A stretch of 64,000 nucleotides of DNA from Blastococcus litoris (GTDB taxonomy: Bacteria > Actinomycetota > Actinomycetes > Mycobacteriales > Geodermatophilaceae). Below are positions 22,678 to 32,005 of this stretch, piece after piece. The stretch covers positions 186,001 through 250,000 of the forward strand of contig NZ_QCZF01000002.1 of the NCBI RefSeq assembly GCF_003075095.1, given 5' to 3'. The translations under genes were made by a program, and so were the position numbers. The stretch's first letter is position 1; each line of letters opens with the position of its first letter. Under the pieces are notes generated by a model that saw nothing but the letters and a program-made list of their open reading frames with translations, was not told where the DNA came from and did no database searches.

Positions 22678-24237
22678 TCACGCCGGACAGGTGAGCCCGT
22701 CCATCGGCGCGGTGAGGTCGATCAGGTACGCGTCGACCGCCGCCGTCACGCAGTCGGTCTTCGGGTACGCCGTGTGCCCCTGGCCCTGCCAGGTGAGCAG
22801 GACCCCGGACTCGAGGTCCTCCGCGAGGTCGACGGCACCGGGCAGCGGGGTCACCGGGTCACCGGAGTTGCCGACCACCAGGATCGGCGCGCTGCCCTCG
22901 GCGTCCCGCTCGGGCAGCGGCGTGCGCTCGGCCTGCCACACCGAGCAGGTGTAGAGGCCCACGGCCGAGCCGGCGCCGAACAGCGGGTACTCCGCGTTCC
23001 ACTCCGCGGCCAGGTCGCGGATCTCGCCCCGCTCGAAGCGCTCCTCGCTGTCGGCGCAGTTGATCGCGAGGTTGGCGTCGAAGAGGTTCGAGTAGGTGCC
23101 GTCCTCCAGCCGCCCCGAGTAGCTGTCGGCGAGGGAGAACAGGCCCTTGGCGTCGCCGGCCTGCGCGGCCGCGAGGCCCTGGGCCAGCTGCGGCCACGAC
23201 TCGGTGTCGTAGAGCGCCGCCTGGATGGCGGTCAGCACCACGCCGGGCGTGGCCTGCCGCGTCTCGCCCGGCTCGGTGCTCGGGATCGGCGTGGCCGCCG
23301 CCTGGGCCATGACCTGCTCGACGAACTGGCGCGGCTCGGCGCCCAGCGGGCACCCGGCGAGCAGCCCGGTGCAGTTGGCGGCGAAGGCGTCGAACCCTGC
23401 CTCGAAGGCGGCAGCGCTCTGCTCGGCGTCCTCCTTCGCGTCGATGTCGGGGTCGACGGCGGCGTCCAGCACCAGGCTGCGGACGTTCTCCGGGAACAGT
23501 TCCGCGTAGGTCGAGCCGAGCGTCGTCCCGTAGGAGTAGCCGAGGTAGGTCAGCTTCTCGTCACCGAGCGCCTCGCGCAGCCGGTCCATGTCGCGGGCGG
23601 TGTCGACGGTGTTGAAGGTGCCCAGCGCGTCGCCGTACTCGTCGGCGCAGCCGTCGGCCACCTCCTCGGCCAGGGCGAAGGCGGCGTCGAGGTCCTCGTC
23701 GGTGGTCGGCCGCGGCTCGGCGGCGATGATCTCCTCCTTGCGCTCGTCGGAGATGCACTCGACCGGGGTGGAGAGCCCCACGCCGCGCGGGTCGAAGCCC
23801 ACGATGTCGAAGCGGCCGAGGATCTCGTCGGGGAGCGTCAGCGCCAGGCCGATCGCTGCGTCGGCACCCGAGGCGCCCGGACCGCCGGGGTTGACCAGCA
23901 GCGAGCCGATCCGGTCGGTCTGGGTGCCGCTCACCACGCGCACGAGGAACAGCGGCAGCGTGGCGCCCTGCGGCTCGTCGTAGCTGATCGGCACCTCGGT
24001 GCGGCCGCACTCGAAGGACAGGTCGCGCTCGCTGCCGGGCTGCCCGGCGACCAGCGCCTGGATCTGCTCGTTGCAGTCGGTCCAGTCGATCTCCGCCGCC
24101 TCGGGCTCGGGGGCCGCCGACGTGGTCGTCGCGGCCTCCTCGCCGGTGCCGTCGGAGAAGGACGTGCAGCCGGCCAGGACCATGCCCAGGGCGAGCAGGA
24201 TCGACGGAACGGCCAGCCGGCCGCGGTGCAGACGCAT
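22678..24237 (-). CDS. Secreted alpha/beta-hydrolase lipoprotein (tripeptidyl aminopeptidase-like)
   Basis: A 519-residue lipoprotein. The signal peptide ends in VLAGC (Cys near 24) and a Thr/Ala/Pro-rich linker follows. The hydrolase core has LLVNPGGPGASG (oxyanion region), FDIVGFDPRGVGLS, the nucleophile in GYSYGTTLG, and a C-terminal TAP-like domain with ILVVGNSGDPVTPLPGA (Asp) and GQGHTAY (His). Family members cleave N-terminal peptides or esters outside the cell (Streptomyces TAP, mycobacterial CaeA-type). It lies between the Prim-PolC and LigC genes on the same strand, which is an unexpected place for an exported protein. ATG 24237 is chosen; GTG 24243 is possible. Confidence 0.9.
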   Translation of the reverse strand: MRLHRGRLAVPSILLALGMVLAGCTSFSDGTGEEAATTTSAAPEPEAAEIDWTDCNEQIQALVAGQPGSERDLSFECGRTEVPISYDEPQGATLPLFLVRVVSGTQTDRIGSLLVNPGGPGASGADAAIGLALTLPDEILGRFDIVGFDPRGVGLSTPVECISDERKEEIIAAEPRPTTDEDLDAAFALAEEVADGCADEYGDALGTFNTVDTARDMDRLREALGDEKLTYLGYSYGTTLGSTYAELFPENVRSLVLDAAVDPDIDAKEDAEQSAAAFEAGFDAFAANCTGLLAGCPLGAEPRQFVEQVMAQAAATPIPSTEPGETRQATPGVVLTAIQAALYDTESWPQLAQGLAAAQAGDAKGLFSLADSYSGRLEDGTYSNLFDANLAINCADSEERFERGEIRDLAAEWNAEYPLFGAGSAVGLYTCSVWQAERTPLPERDAEGSAPILVVGNSGDPVTPLPGAVDLAEDLESGVLLTWQGQGHTAYPKTDCVTAAVDAYLIDLTAPMDGLTCPA

Positions 24238-24277
24238 GATCACGAGCCTAGGAGCCATGTGCGGGCCGTGCAGACGA

Positions 24278-25366
24278 TCACTGCCGATCGGGCGACCTGC
24301 CACCTGCGAGAACCTCCGCGAGGTCGTAGCGCACCGGGACCTCCAGCTGGTCGTACGTGCAGCTCACGGGGTCGCGGTCCGGTCGCCACCTCAGGAACTG
24401 GCCGGTGTGACGAAGTCGACGCCCCTCCAGCTGGTCGTACTTGATCTCCACCACCAGTTCGGGCCGCAGCGGCACCCAGGACAGGTCCTTCTTCGCGTTC
24501 CAGCGGCTCACCGCCCCGGGCATCCGGTTCTCGCCGTCGGCCTGGACCTGAGCGTTGGCCCACTCCTGCCACGGGTGCCCGTCCAGCGCCTCGGCGCGGT
24601 AGGGGGCGAGCTCCTCGACCAGCTCGGCACGCCGGGCCATCGGGAAGGACGCCGCGACGCCGATGTGCTGCAGCTGCCCCTGGTCGTACAGCCCGAGCAG
24701 CAGCGAGCCCACGATCGGGCCGCTCTTGTGCCAGCGGAAGCCGGCGACCACGCAGTCGGCGGTCCGCACGTGCTTGATCTTGGTCATCAGCCGCTGGTCG
24801 GGCCCGTAGGGCAGGTCGGCGGCCTTGGCGACCACGCCGTCCAGCCCCGCGCCCTCGAACGTCTCGAACCAGCGCTCGGCGGTCGCCGGGTCGCGGGTGA
24901 CGCTGGTGACGTAGACCGGCGGCCGCGCCCCGCCCAGGGCCTGCTCCAGCCGGGTGCGGCGCTCGGCGAACGGCGTCTCCAGCAGCGACTCGAAGCCGAG
25001 GGCCAGCAGGTCGAAGGCGACGAAGGACGCCGGGGTCTGCTCCGCCAGCAGGTTCACCCGCGACTCGGCCGGGTGGATGCGCTGCAGCAGCGCCTCGAAG
25101 TGCAGCCGGTCCCCGGCGGGGACGACGATCTCGCCGTCGACGACGCAGCGCTCCGGGAGGTTCGCCTTCACCGCGGCCACGACCTCGGGGAAGTAGCGCG
25201 TGAGCGGGCGCTCGTTGCGGCTGCCCAGCTCCACCTCGTCGCCGTCGCGGAACACCACGCAGCGGAAGCCGTCCCACTTGGGCTCGTAGAAGAAGTCGCC
25301 GGTCGGCACCTTCGTCGTCGCCTTGGCCAGCATCGGCTTCACCGGCGGCAGCACGGGGAGATCCAT
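24278..25366 (-). CDS. ligC: ATP-dependent DNA ligase (LigC-like)
   Basis: A 362-residue stand-alone ligase. Motif I YEPKWDGFR carries the adenylated lysine; motif III is SFVAFDLLAL, motif IV GLDGVVAKAADLPYGPD, and motif V TKIKHVRTADCVV. An OB-fold domain follows (about 215-340). The length agrees with mycobacterial LigC1 (358 residues). LigC enzymes seal nicks in short-gap excision repair together with Prim-PolC, which is encoded nearby. Sealing of double-strand breaks would need Ku, not present here. ATG 25366 gives the expected N-terminus MDLPVLPPVKPMLA. Confidence 0.92.
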   Translation of the reverse strand: MDLPVLPPVKPMLAKATTKVPTGDFFYEPKWDGFRCVVFRDGDEVELGSRNERPLTRYFPEVVAAVKANLPERCVVDGEIVVPAGDRLHFEALLQRIHPAESRVNLLAEQTPASFVAFDLLALGFESLLETPFAERRTRLEQALGGARPPVYVTSVTRDPATAERWFETFEGAGLDGVVAKAADLPYGPDQRLMTKIKHVRTADCVVAGFRWHKSGPIVGSLLLGLYDQGQLQHIGVAASFPMARRAELVEELAPYRAEALDGHPWQEWANAQVQADGENRMPGAVSRWNAKKDLSWVPLRPELVVEIKYDQLEGRRLRHTGQFLRWRPDRDPVSCTYDQLEVPVRYDLAEVLAGGRSPDRQ

Positions 25367-25422
25367 GCGCGGTATCCAAGCAGCCGGGGACGACGACCGG
25401 CACCGTGTGCCAGGGTGCGGTC

Positions 25423-25980
25423 GTGGCCACGATGCACCGCACGACCTTGGCGCCCTCGAAGCTCGAGCTGCTCACGGCCTGGCTGCCCGGGCGGCCGTGG
25501 TACCGCGGCGCGGGTGAGCCGGAGCTCTCCCGCGCCGGCGGCTTCCGGCTCGACGACCCCGCCGGCGAGGTCGGCATCGAGCTGATGCTCGTGAACGACG
25601 GTGCGGGCGAGCCGGCCACGTACTTCGTCCCCCTCACCTACCGCGCCGCCCCGCTGCCCGGGGCGGAGCACGCGCTCGTCGGCACGACCGAGCACGGCGT
25701 GCTGGGCACCCGGTGGGTCTACGACGCCGAGCACGATCCCGTGGCCACGGCACAGCTGCTCGCCTTCGTCGCCGGAGCGGTCGAGGCCCAGCACCAGAAC
25801 GAGAGCGACACCCTCGACCCCTCGGTGGGGCGGACGTGGGACGGGGGAGAGGTGGGTGCGGTCCTGCTGGTCCGCGCGCCCATCGGAGGGGAGGCCGGCA
25901 CGGGACGCGGCCGGATCGAGGCGGACTGGACGGCGCCGGACGGTTCGCGCACCCGCGGAGTCGTGGTCGTCCTCCGGTAG
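25423..25980 (+). CDS. Stand-alone maltokinase N-terminal cap-like protein
   Basis: A 185-residue protein resembling the N-terminal cap domain of maltokinase (Mak/Pep2), without any kinase domain after it: TTLAPSKLELLTAWLPGRPW, GIELMLV, YFVPLTYRAAPLPGAEHALV, GTTEHGVLGTRWVYDAEHDP. Such stand-alone caps are often misnamed branching enzyme. Its role is unknown; it may bind a sugar or partner enzyme. The trehalose/glycogen genes nearby (27-36 kb) give a fitting context. The start is GTG 25423; ATG 25432 and GTG 25405 are alternatives. The gene is divergent from ligC. Confidence 0.8.
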   Translation: MATMHRTTLAPSKLELLTAWLPGRPWYRGAGEPELSRAGGFRLDDPAGEVGIELMLVNDGAGEPATYFVPLTYRAAPLPGAEHALVGTTEHGVLGTRWVYDAEHDPVATAQLLAFVAGAVEAQHQNESDTLDPSVGRTWDGGEVGAVLLVRAPIGGEAGTGRGRIEADWTAPDGSRTRGVVVVLR

Positions 25981-26057
25981 CCGCACCGCGGACCCTCGAC
26001 GGTGTCCTGACCTGCCCCTACCGTCGGCCCCGCGGGGGACGACCAGGAGGCACGACG

Positions 26058-26393
26058 ATGCCCATGTACCTGACGAGGTTCAGCTACACCCCGGAGACCT
26101 GGGCGATGATGATCGCCCAGCCGGAGGACCGCCGGAAGGCCGCCTCCGCCTACATCGAGTCGGTCGGCGGGAAGCTGCACGGCTTCTGGTACGCCTTCGG
26201 CGAGCGCGACGGGTACAACCTCTGGGAGGCGCCGGACAACGTCTCGATGGCCGCCGTCGCGCTGGCCATCGGCGGGGGCGGTGCGCTCAGCTCGATCGAG
26301 ACGACCGTCCTGCTCACCGTCGAGGAGACCCTGGAGGCGCTGACCCGCGCCCAGGACGTCGGCTACCGGGCCCCGGGCGCGGCGAGGGAGTAA
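26058..26393 (+). CDS. GYD domain-containing protein
   Basis: A 111-residue protein of the GYD family: MPMYLTRFSYTPETWAMMIA, GGKLHGFWYAFGERDGYNLW and EAPDNVSMAAVALAIGGGGA. The fold is a small alpha/beta dimer similar to other stress-responsive barrels; function unknown. GGAGG lies 8 bases before the ATG, and a TACCGT hexamer at 26019-26024 is a possible -10. Its last 31 bases overlap the 3' end of the convergent reductase gene. Confidence 0.85.
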   Translation: MPMYLTRFSYTPETWAMMIAQPEDRRKAASAYIESVGGKLHGFWYAFGERDGYNLWEAPDNVSMAAVALAIGGGGALSSIETTVLLTVEETLEALTRAQDVGYRAPGAARE

Positions 26394-27100
26394 CGGGCGA
26401 ACAGGACGCCGTCCTCCTCGAGGAGCTGGACGAGGGCCGGGCGGACGGGCGTCCCGAGCGCGTCCGCCAGCAGCCGGCTCTCGCCGCCCACCAGCGCCGG
26501 CGCTATCGAGAGGTCGAGCTCGTCGACGACCCCCGCGGTCAGGGCGGCGTGCAGCAGCTGCGGGCCGCCCTCGCAGAGCACCTGCTCGTGGCCGAGCCCG
26601 GCGAGCTGGTCCAGCGCCGTGGGGAGGTCCACGTCGTCCTCTCCGCACACGAGCACGCGCACGCCGGCCCCCTCCAGCGCGGCGCGGCGGGCCGGGTCGG
26701 CCGCCTCGCACGTGACGCAGATGGTGGGGGAGGGCGCGCCCACGAGACGGTCGTCGGGCGAGAGCGACGCCCGGCGCGAGACGACGACCACCGGGGCGGT
26801 GGGCGGCCGGCCGATCGAGGCCCGGAGCCGGCCCACCGCCGAGTCGGCGGTGATCGGGCGGTAGCCCTCCGCCGACGACGTCCCGTGCCCGACCAGGACG
26901 GCGTCGGCGAGTGCCCGCAGCACGCGGAAGATCCGCTTGTCGCCCGGTGACCCGAGCCCCTCGCTGACCCCGCCGACGGTGATCGCACCGTCGAGGGACG
27001 CCACGAAGTTCACCCGCAGCGAGCGGCCCGGCAGCAGGCGGTAGGCGTCCACCAGCCCGGCGTCGTCGACGTCGCCGGGGGTGGGCAGGAGGCGGCGCAC
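26363..27100 (-). CDS. RibD C-terminal-type reductase (pyrimidine reductase family)
   Basis: A 245-residue protein of the dihydrofolate-reductase-like RibD_C family: RVNFVASLDGAITVGGVSEG, KRIFRVLRALADAVLVGHGT, VVVSRRASL and the NADPH-site ending VLCEGGPQLLHAAL. The deaminase half of RibD is absent. Such single-domain reductases act in riboflavin-type pyrimidine reduction or on deazaflavin-related substrates; the true substrate is not known. The GTG start lies directly behind the treZ stop (one base gap), so it is probably cotranscribed with treZ although unrelated in pathway. Confidence 0.85.
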   Translation of the reverse strand: MRRLLPTPGDVDDAGLVDAYRLLPGRSLRVNFVASLDGAITVGGVSEGLGSPGDKRIFRVLRALADAVLVGHGTSSAEGYRPITADSAVGRLRASIGRPPTAPVVVVSRRASLSPDDRLVGAPSPTICVTCEAADPARRAALEGAGVRVLVCGEDDVDLPTALDQLAGLGHEQVLCEGGPQLLHAALTAGVVDELDLSIAPALVGGESRLLADALGTPVRPALVQLLEEDGVLFARYSLAAPGAR

Positions 27101-27101
27101 G

Positions 27102-28856
27102 TCAGCGGGTGCTGACCACGGCCGCGCTCCCGGCCGGCAGGGTCACCGTCGCGTCGTCCACCTCGGGGAGCTCGGCGGTGCTGAACAGGACCTCGCCCAC
27201 CGCCCGGTCCAGGACGACCTCCCGGGGCTCCTCGGCCAGGTTGACCACCACGCGCAGGCTGCCGCGGTGGACGACCAGCCACCGGTCGGCGTCGTCCCAG
27301 TCGACGTGGACGGCGGTGAGGTCGGGATCCACCAGGTCCGGGTGGGCCCGGCGCAGGGCCAGCAGCGACCGGTGGACGGCGAGCAGCCGGTCGTGCGGCT
27401 CCTGCGACAGCTCCGACCAGTCGAGCTTCGACCGGGTGAAGGTCTCCGGGTCCTGCGGGTCGGGCACGACGTCGGCGTCCCAGCCATGCTCGGCGAACTC
27501 GCCGATCCGGCCCTCGGCGGTGGCCTTGCCCAGCTCCGGCTCCGGGTGGCTGGTGAAGAACTGCCACGGCGTCGAGGCGCCCCACTCCTCGCCCATGAAC
27601 AGCATCGGCGTGAACGGGCTGGTCAGGACGAGCGTGGCCCCGACCGCGAGCTGGCCGGGGGAGAGGGTGGCCGAGATCCGGTCGCCGACGGCCCGGTTGC
27701 CGATCTGGTCGTGGTCCTGCAGGTAGCCGAGGAACTTCCAGCCGGGCAGCGTCGCGGTGTCGACCGGCCGACCGTGGTGGCGGCGCCGGAAGCTCGACCA
27801 GGCGCCGTCGTGGAAGAAGGCGCCGGTCAGCACCTTGGCCAGGCCGGCCAGCCCGGCCTCGGCGAAGTCGGAGTAGTAGCCCTGGCCCTCGCCGGTCAGG
27901 ACCGAGTGCAGCGAGTGGTGGAAGTCGTCGCTCCACTGGGCGGTGAGCCCCAGACCGCCGGCGACCCGGGGGGTGACCATGCGCGGGTCGTTGAGGTCGC
28001 TCTCCGCGATCAGGGTGAGCGGCCGGCCGACGGCGACCGACAGCTTGTCGACCTCCTGGGCCATCTCCTCCAGCACGTGCGTGGCCCGCTCGTCGACCAG
28101 TGCGTGCACGGCGTCGAGGCGCAACCCGTCGACGTGCATGTCGCGCAGCCACATCAGCGCGTTGTCGATGATGTACCGCCGCACCTCGTCCGAGTCGGGG
28201 CCCGAGAGGTTGACCGAGTTGCCCCAGGTGTTGGCGCCGCCCTCGGCGAAGACGGGGAAGAACTCGGGCAGGTAGTTCCCGGACGGGCCGAGGTGGTTGT
28301 AGACGACGTCCTGGATCACGCCGAGGCCCTGCTGGTGGCAGGCGTCGACGAACCGCTGGTAGGCCGCCGGCCCGCCGTACTCCTCCTGCACGGCGTACCA
28401 GAGGACGCCGTCGTAGCCCCAGTTGTGCGTGCCGTTGAAGCCGTTGACCGGGAGCAGCTCCACGAAGTCGACGCCGAGCCGGACCAGGTGGCCGAGCCGG
28501 CCGATCGCGGCGTCGAGGGTGCCCTCCGGGGTGAACGTGCCGACGTGCAGCTCGTAGACGACGCCGCCGGCCAGCGGGCGACCCGTCCACGCGGTGTCGC
28601 CCCACTCGTGGGCGTCGGGCTCGAACCGGCGGGACAGTCCGTGCACGCCCTGTGGCTGCCGACGGGAGCGCGGGTCGGGTCGCGGCGTCCCGCCGTCGTC
28701 GAGCAGGTAGCCGTAGTCGGCCTCCGGCGACGCCTCGACCTCGGCCCGCCACCAGCCGCCGGCGTCCTTGCGCATGTCGTGCACGGCGCCGTCGACCTGG
28801 AGCCGCACCCGCTCGGGCAGGGGCGCCCAGACGGCGAACTCGACGGGAGCGGACAT
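27102..28856 (-). CDS. treZ: Malto-oligosyltrehalose trehalohydrolase
   Basis: A 584-residue GH13 enzyme that releases trehalose from maltooligosyl-trehalose. An N-terminal CBM48/E-set domain (about 1-95: [17 protein letters not shown]) is followed by the TIM barrel. Catalytic regions are [11 protein letters not shown] (nucleophile Asp), [11 protein letters not shown] (acid Glu) and [11 protein letters not shown] (transition-state Asp); FMGEEWGA is typical of TreZ. It completes the pathway with TreX and TreY, but its gene is separated from them by a 3-kb operon on the other strand. ATG 28856 is chosen because the CBM begins directly after it. Confidence 0.95.
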   Translation of the reverse strand: MSAPVEFAVWAPLPERVRLQVDGAVHDMRKDAGGWWRAEVEASPEADYGYLLDDGGTPRPDPRSRRQPQGVHGLSRRFEPDAHEWGDTAWTGRPLAGGVVYELHVGTFTPEGTLDAAIGRLGHLVRLGVDFVELLPVNGFNGTHNWGYDGVLWYAVQEEYGGPAAYQRFVDACHQQGLGVIQDVVYNHLGPSGNYLPEFFPVFAEGGANTWGNSVNLSGPDSDEVRRYIIDNALMWLRDMHVDGLRLDAVHALVDERATHVLEEMAQEVDKLSVAVGRPLTLIAESDLNDPRMVTPRVAGGLGLTAQWSDDFHHSLHSVLTGEGQGYYSDFAEAGLAGLAKVLTGAFFHDGAWSSFRRRHHGRPVDTATLPGWKFLGYLQDHDQIGNRAVGDRISATLSPGQLAVGATLVLTSPFTPMLFMGEEWGASTPWQFFTSHPEPELGKATAEGRIGEFAEHGWDADVVPDPQDPETFTRSKLDWSELSQEPHDRLLAVHRSLLALRRAHPDLVDPDLTAVHVDWDDADRWLVVHRGSLRVVVNLAEEPREVVLDRAVGEVLFSTAELPEVDDATVTLPAGSAAVVSTR

Positions 28857-29038
28857 GCAAGGGCCTCCGGGCTTTTCGGTGGGGGTGGAAGGGCGCGCAG
28901 GCATCATGCCCGCCCCGTCGCTGGTCAACCCCCGGTCGTACTGCGCGTCCGTCCGCAGGCTGACGACAGCGGGCGACGACGTCGCTACGTTCCCGTACTA
29001 CCGGTACCAGCGGGTACCCGAGCGCGCAGGGAGCGTGC

Positions 29039-30061
29039 ATGTCCGTCGTCCGCACCATCGTCTTCCCGGCTCTCCGGCTGCTGGTCTGGGCCGTCATCGC
29101 CGTCGCCCTCGTCGTCCTCGCGTTCCGCGGCGGGACCGGCGGGCGCGACCCCTCCGGACCCGGCGCGCCGACGCTCGAGCTGGGCTCGCCCACCGTGCCG
29201 GTCGGCCGGGGGACGGTGGCCAACACCGTCTCGGTCACCGGCACCGTGGTCGCCGACGCCGCCGCGCCGGTCAGGGCCACGGCCGCGGGCACCGTCCGCC
29301 GCGTGCTCGTGGCGACGGGCGCCCCCGTGACGTCGGGGCAGGCACTGGTGGAGATCCGCGTCGAGGAGCAGCTCGACCCGGTCGTGGGCACCGACGCCGA
29401 GGGGAACCCGACGTCGACGCCGCGGGCGCCGCGGGTGCGCACCGTGACCGTCGCCGCTCCCGTCGCCGGTTCCGTGGGCACCCTCGACGTCCTCGTCGAC
29501 CAGGTCGTCGCGGTCGGCGACACGCTCGGGTCGGTCGCCCCCGGGACGCTGTCGGTCACCGCCACCCTCACCCAGGACGAGCAGTTCCGGCTGCTGAGCC
29601 CGCCGGCGACCGCGGAGGTCGAGGTGCAGGGCGGACCGGCGCCGTTCACGTGCACCGGCCTCACGCTGGGCGCCGCCCCGGCCCAGGACCCGCAGCCGCC
29701 GGAGACCGGCGCCCCTGCCCCCGGCGCCCCGGCCGGCGGGGGGACGACGGCCCGGTGCGCGGTTCCCGCGGGCGTCACCGTCTTCGCGGGCATGGGCGCG
29801 ACCGTCCGCGTGCAGGCCGGCACCGCCGAGGACGTGCTCGTCGTCCCGATCACCGCCGTCCAGGGGTCCGTGCAGACCGGCAACGTCTGGGTGGTCGGCG
29901 AGGACGGCACGGAGGAGCAGCGCGCCGTCACCCTCGGGCTCACCGACGGCGAGCAGATCGAGGTGCGCGAGGGGCTGGCCGAGGGCGAGCAGGTGCGCCA
30001 GTTCGTGCCGGTCCCGGACGACTCCGTCGTCGACCCGTCGATGCCGGGGCCGGTCGGATGA
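29039..30061 (+). CDS. Periplasmic-adaptor-like membrane fusion protein (MacA/HlyD type)
   Basis: A 340-residue protein with an N-terminal membrane anchor (LRLLVWAVIAVALVVLAF). A lipoyl/barrel-sandwich hybrid domain is split in two (VAAPVAGSVGTLDVLVDQVV is the second half). A barrel region follows, ending in DVLVVPITAVQGSVQTGNVW and GLTDGEQIEVREGLAEGEQV as in HlyD/MacA proteins. An insertion with one Cys pair (CTGL ... CAVP) and a Pro/Ala-rich loop lies near 205-240. In Gram-positives such proteins connect a MacB-like ABC exporter to the cell surface. Its stop overlaps the ATPase start (ATGA). Substrate unknown. Confidence 0.88.
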   Translation: MSVVRTIVFPALRLLVWAVIAVALVVLAFRGGTGGRDPSGPGAPTLELGSPTVPVGRGTVANTVSVTGTVVADAAAPVRATAAGTVRRVLVATGAPVTSGQALVEIRVEEQLDPVVGTDAEGNPTSTPRAPRVRTVTVAAPVAGSVGTLDVLVDQVVAVGDTLGSVAPGTLSVTATLTQDEQFRLLSPPATAEVEVQGGPAPFTCTGLTLGAAPAQDPQPPETGAPAPGAPAGGGTTARCAVPAGVTVFAGMGATVRVQAGTAEDVLVVPITAVQGSVQTGNVWVVGEDGTEEQRAVTLGLTDGEQIEVREGLAEGEQVRQFVPVPDDSVVDPSMPGPVG

Positions 30062-30786
30062 GTCTCCTGGAGCTGCGCGGCATCAGCCGGGAGGTGCTGC
30101 TCCCGGACGAGAGCGTCCTGCCGATCCTCACGGGGGTCGACCTGGACGTCGCCCCCGGTGAGCACGTCGCCGTCGTGGGCCGGTCCGGGTCGGGCAAGTC
30201 GACGCTGCTCAACCTCCTCGGCCTGCTCGACACCCCGACGACGGGCAGCTACCTCCTGGAGGGGGAGCCGACCGACCGGCTGTCCGCGCGCCGCCGCTCG
30301 CGGCTGCGCGGCGAGGTGTTCGGCTTCGTCTTCCAGCAGTTCAACCTGCTGCCGCGGCGCACCGCCGCCGAGAACGTCGCGGCCCCGCTGCTCTACGCGC
30401 GCGGCCGCGACTACCTGCGCCGCCGGCGCACCGCCCGCGAGATGCTCGACCGGGTCGGGCTGGGTGCGCGTGCGGACCAGGTGCCGGAGCGGCTGTCCGG
30501 CGGCGAGCAGCAGCGGGTGGCCATCGCGCGGGCGCTGGTCCGCGGCCCCCGCGTGGTGCTGGCCGACGAGCCGACCGGCGCCCTCGACGTCGAGACGGGT
30601 GCGCAGGTCATGGCGCTGCTCGCGCAGGCGACCGCGGAGAACGGCGCGGCCCTGGTGACGATCACCCACGACCTCTCCGTCGCAGCGCTGGCCGGGCGCC
30701 GGTTCCGGCTGGAGAAGGGGCGGCTGTCGCCGCTGGTCGACGCCGGCGCTCTCGGGGCGGCGACGTCGGACAGGGGCCCGGCGTGA
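30058..30786 (+). CDS. ABC transporter ATPase (MacB/LolD type)
   Basis: A 242-residue ATPase. It has Walker A GRSGSGKST, the Q-loop FVFQQFNLLPRRTAAENV, the signature LSGGEQQRVAIARAL, Walker B VVLADEPTGALD and the H-loop ITHD. The sequence is of the MacB/LolD group that energises FtsX-type permeases. It is coupled by four-base overlaps to the adaptor gene before it and the permease after it, so the three form one operon. Confidence 0.95.
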   Translation: MSLLELRGISREVLLPDESVLPILTGVDLDVAPGEHVAVVGRSGSGKSTLLNLLGLLDTPTTGSYLLEGEPTDRLSARRRSRLRGEVFGFVFQQFNLLPRRTAAENVAAPLLYARGRDYLRRRRTAREMLDRVGLGARADQVPERLSGGEQQRVAIARALVRGPRVVLADEPTGALDVETGAQVMALLAQATAENGAALVTITHDLSVAALAGRRFRLEKGRLSPLVDAGALGAATSDRGPA

Positions 30787-32003
30787 CCGGGCTGATGGGC
30801 ACGCTCGCCGAGGCGTGGGACGAGGTGCGCGTCCACAAGACGCGGGTGCTGCTGTCGCTGGTCGGCGTCTTCCTCGCCGTGTTCGCGATGACGACCGTGA
30901 CCGCGCTGGGGCTGATGGTCGCGCAGGTGCAGCAGGAGCTGGGGGAGCGGTCGGGGGGCCGGGCGGCGACGGTCGCCGTCAACGCCTGGGACCCGGTCAC
31001 CGGGATGCCGCCGGACAGCACGCGGTGGGACGCCGCCGTCGCCGACCTCGTCGAGCGGTACGACATCGCGACCGCGGCGACCATCTCCTACGGCGAGACC
31101 CGCTTCCGGATGCCCGGCGGGACGACCGCGGTCCAGACGCGGCGGGTGTCGCCCAGCTACGGCGAGCTGCACCGGGTCGAGCCGGTCGAGGGACGCTGGC
31201 TGCGCGAGGGGGACCGCGAGAACCTGTCGCCGTCCGTCGTCGTCAACGAGGCCTTCATGGCCGCCCTCGGCGCGCCCGACCTGGCCGGCCGGCCGACGGT
31301 CGTGATCGGCGGGCCGAGCCCGGTGGTCGCCACGATCGTCGGCGTGGTGCGCGAGGGCTACGGAGAGGAGCTGCTGGCCTACCGCGTCGACCGCTCCGCG
31401 GGACCGTGGGACGCCGCGGTGGACCCGGCGACCGCGATGTACGGCGGACCCAGCACGCTCGAGCTGTGGGTTCCGGCCGACCAGGTCGACCAGGTGATGG
31501 ACACGGTGCGCAACGACCTCTCCCTGGCGCTGGGCGGCGGGCTCCAGGTCGACACCTACCGCAGCGACCCGCAGGGCGCCGAGGAGACGATCGCGATGCT
31601 CCGGCTCGCGATCCGCGGCGCCGGGACCGTGGTCCTGGTCCTCGGTGGGCTCGGGGTGCTCAACATCGGCCTGGTCACGGTGCGGCAGCGGATCCGGGAG
31701 ATCGGCGTGCGGCGGAGCTTCGGCGCCACCTCGGGCCGGATCTTCTCGGCGGTGATGCTGGAGAGCGTGTGCGCCACCGCGCTGGCGGGCGTGCTCGCCG
31801 TCGGCGCGTCGATCGTGCTGGTGCGGAACCTGCCGCTGGAGCGGCTGCTCAACAACGGCATCCCGATCGCGGACATGCCGGGCTTCCCGGTCGCGGCGGC
31901 GGTGGAGGGGCTGGTCGCCGCGACGGCGGTCGGCGCACTGGCGGGGTTGCTGCCGGCGATCATCGCCGTCCGCGCGAAGGTCATCGACGCCATCCGCTTC
32001 TAG
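30783..32003 (+). CDS. FtsX-like/MacB-type ABC permease
   Basis: A 406-residue permease. The first membrane segment (TRVLLSLVGVFLAVFAMTTV) is followed by a large extracytoplasmic MacB-PCD domain (about 50-270) and three C-terminal segments (GTVVLVLGGLGVLNIGLVTV; ESVCATALAGVLAVGASIVL; VGALAGLLPAIIAVRAKVID). IREIGVRRSFGATSGRIFSAV is the usual FtsX cytoplasmic loop. With the adaptor and ATPase it makes a MacAB-like exporter, probably for a peptide, lipid or cell-envelope compound. The GTG start overlaps the ATPase stop. A strong terminator follows directly. Confidence 0.93.
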   Translation: MTGLMGTLAEAWDEVRVHKTRVLLSLVGVFLAVFAMTTVTALGLMVAQVQQELGERSGGRAATVAVNAWDPVTGMPPDSTRWDAAVADLVERYDIATAATISYGETRFRMPGGTTAVQTRRVSPSYGELHRVEPVEGRWLREGDRENLSPSVVVNEAFMAALGAPDLAGRPTVVIGGPSPVVATIVGVVREGYGEELLAYRVDRSAGPWDAAVDPATAMYGGPSTLELWVPADQVDQVMDTVRNDLSLALGGGLQVDTYRSDPQGAEETIAMLRLAIRGAGTVVLVLGGLGVLNIGLVTVRQRIREIGVRRSFGATSGRIFSAVMLESVCATALAGVLAVGASIVLVRNLPLERLLNNGIPIADMPGFPVAAAVEGLVAATAVGALAGLLPAIIAVRAKVIDAIRF

Positions 32004-32005
32004 AG

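Noticed and set aside
25423-25980. 1,4-alpha-glucan branching enzyme, a name often given to this type of protein
   Set aside because: It lacks any GH13 catalytic motif and is only 185 residues; it fits the maltokinase cap.
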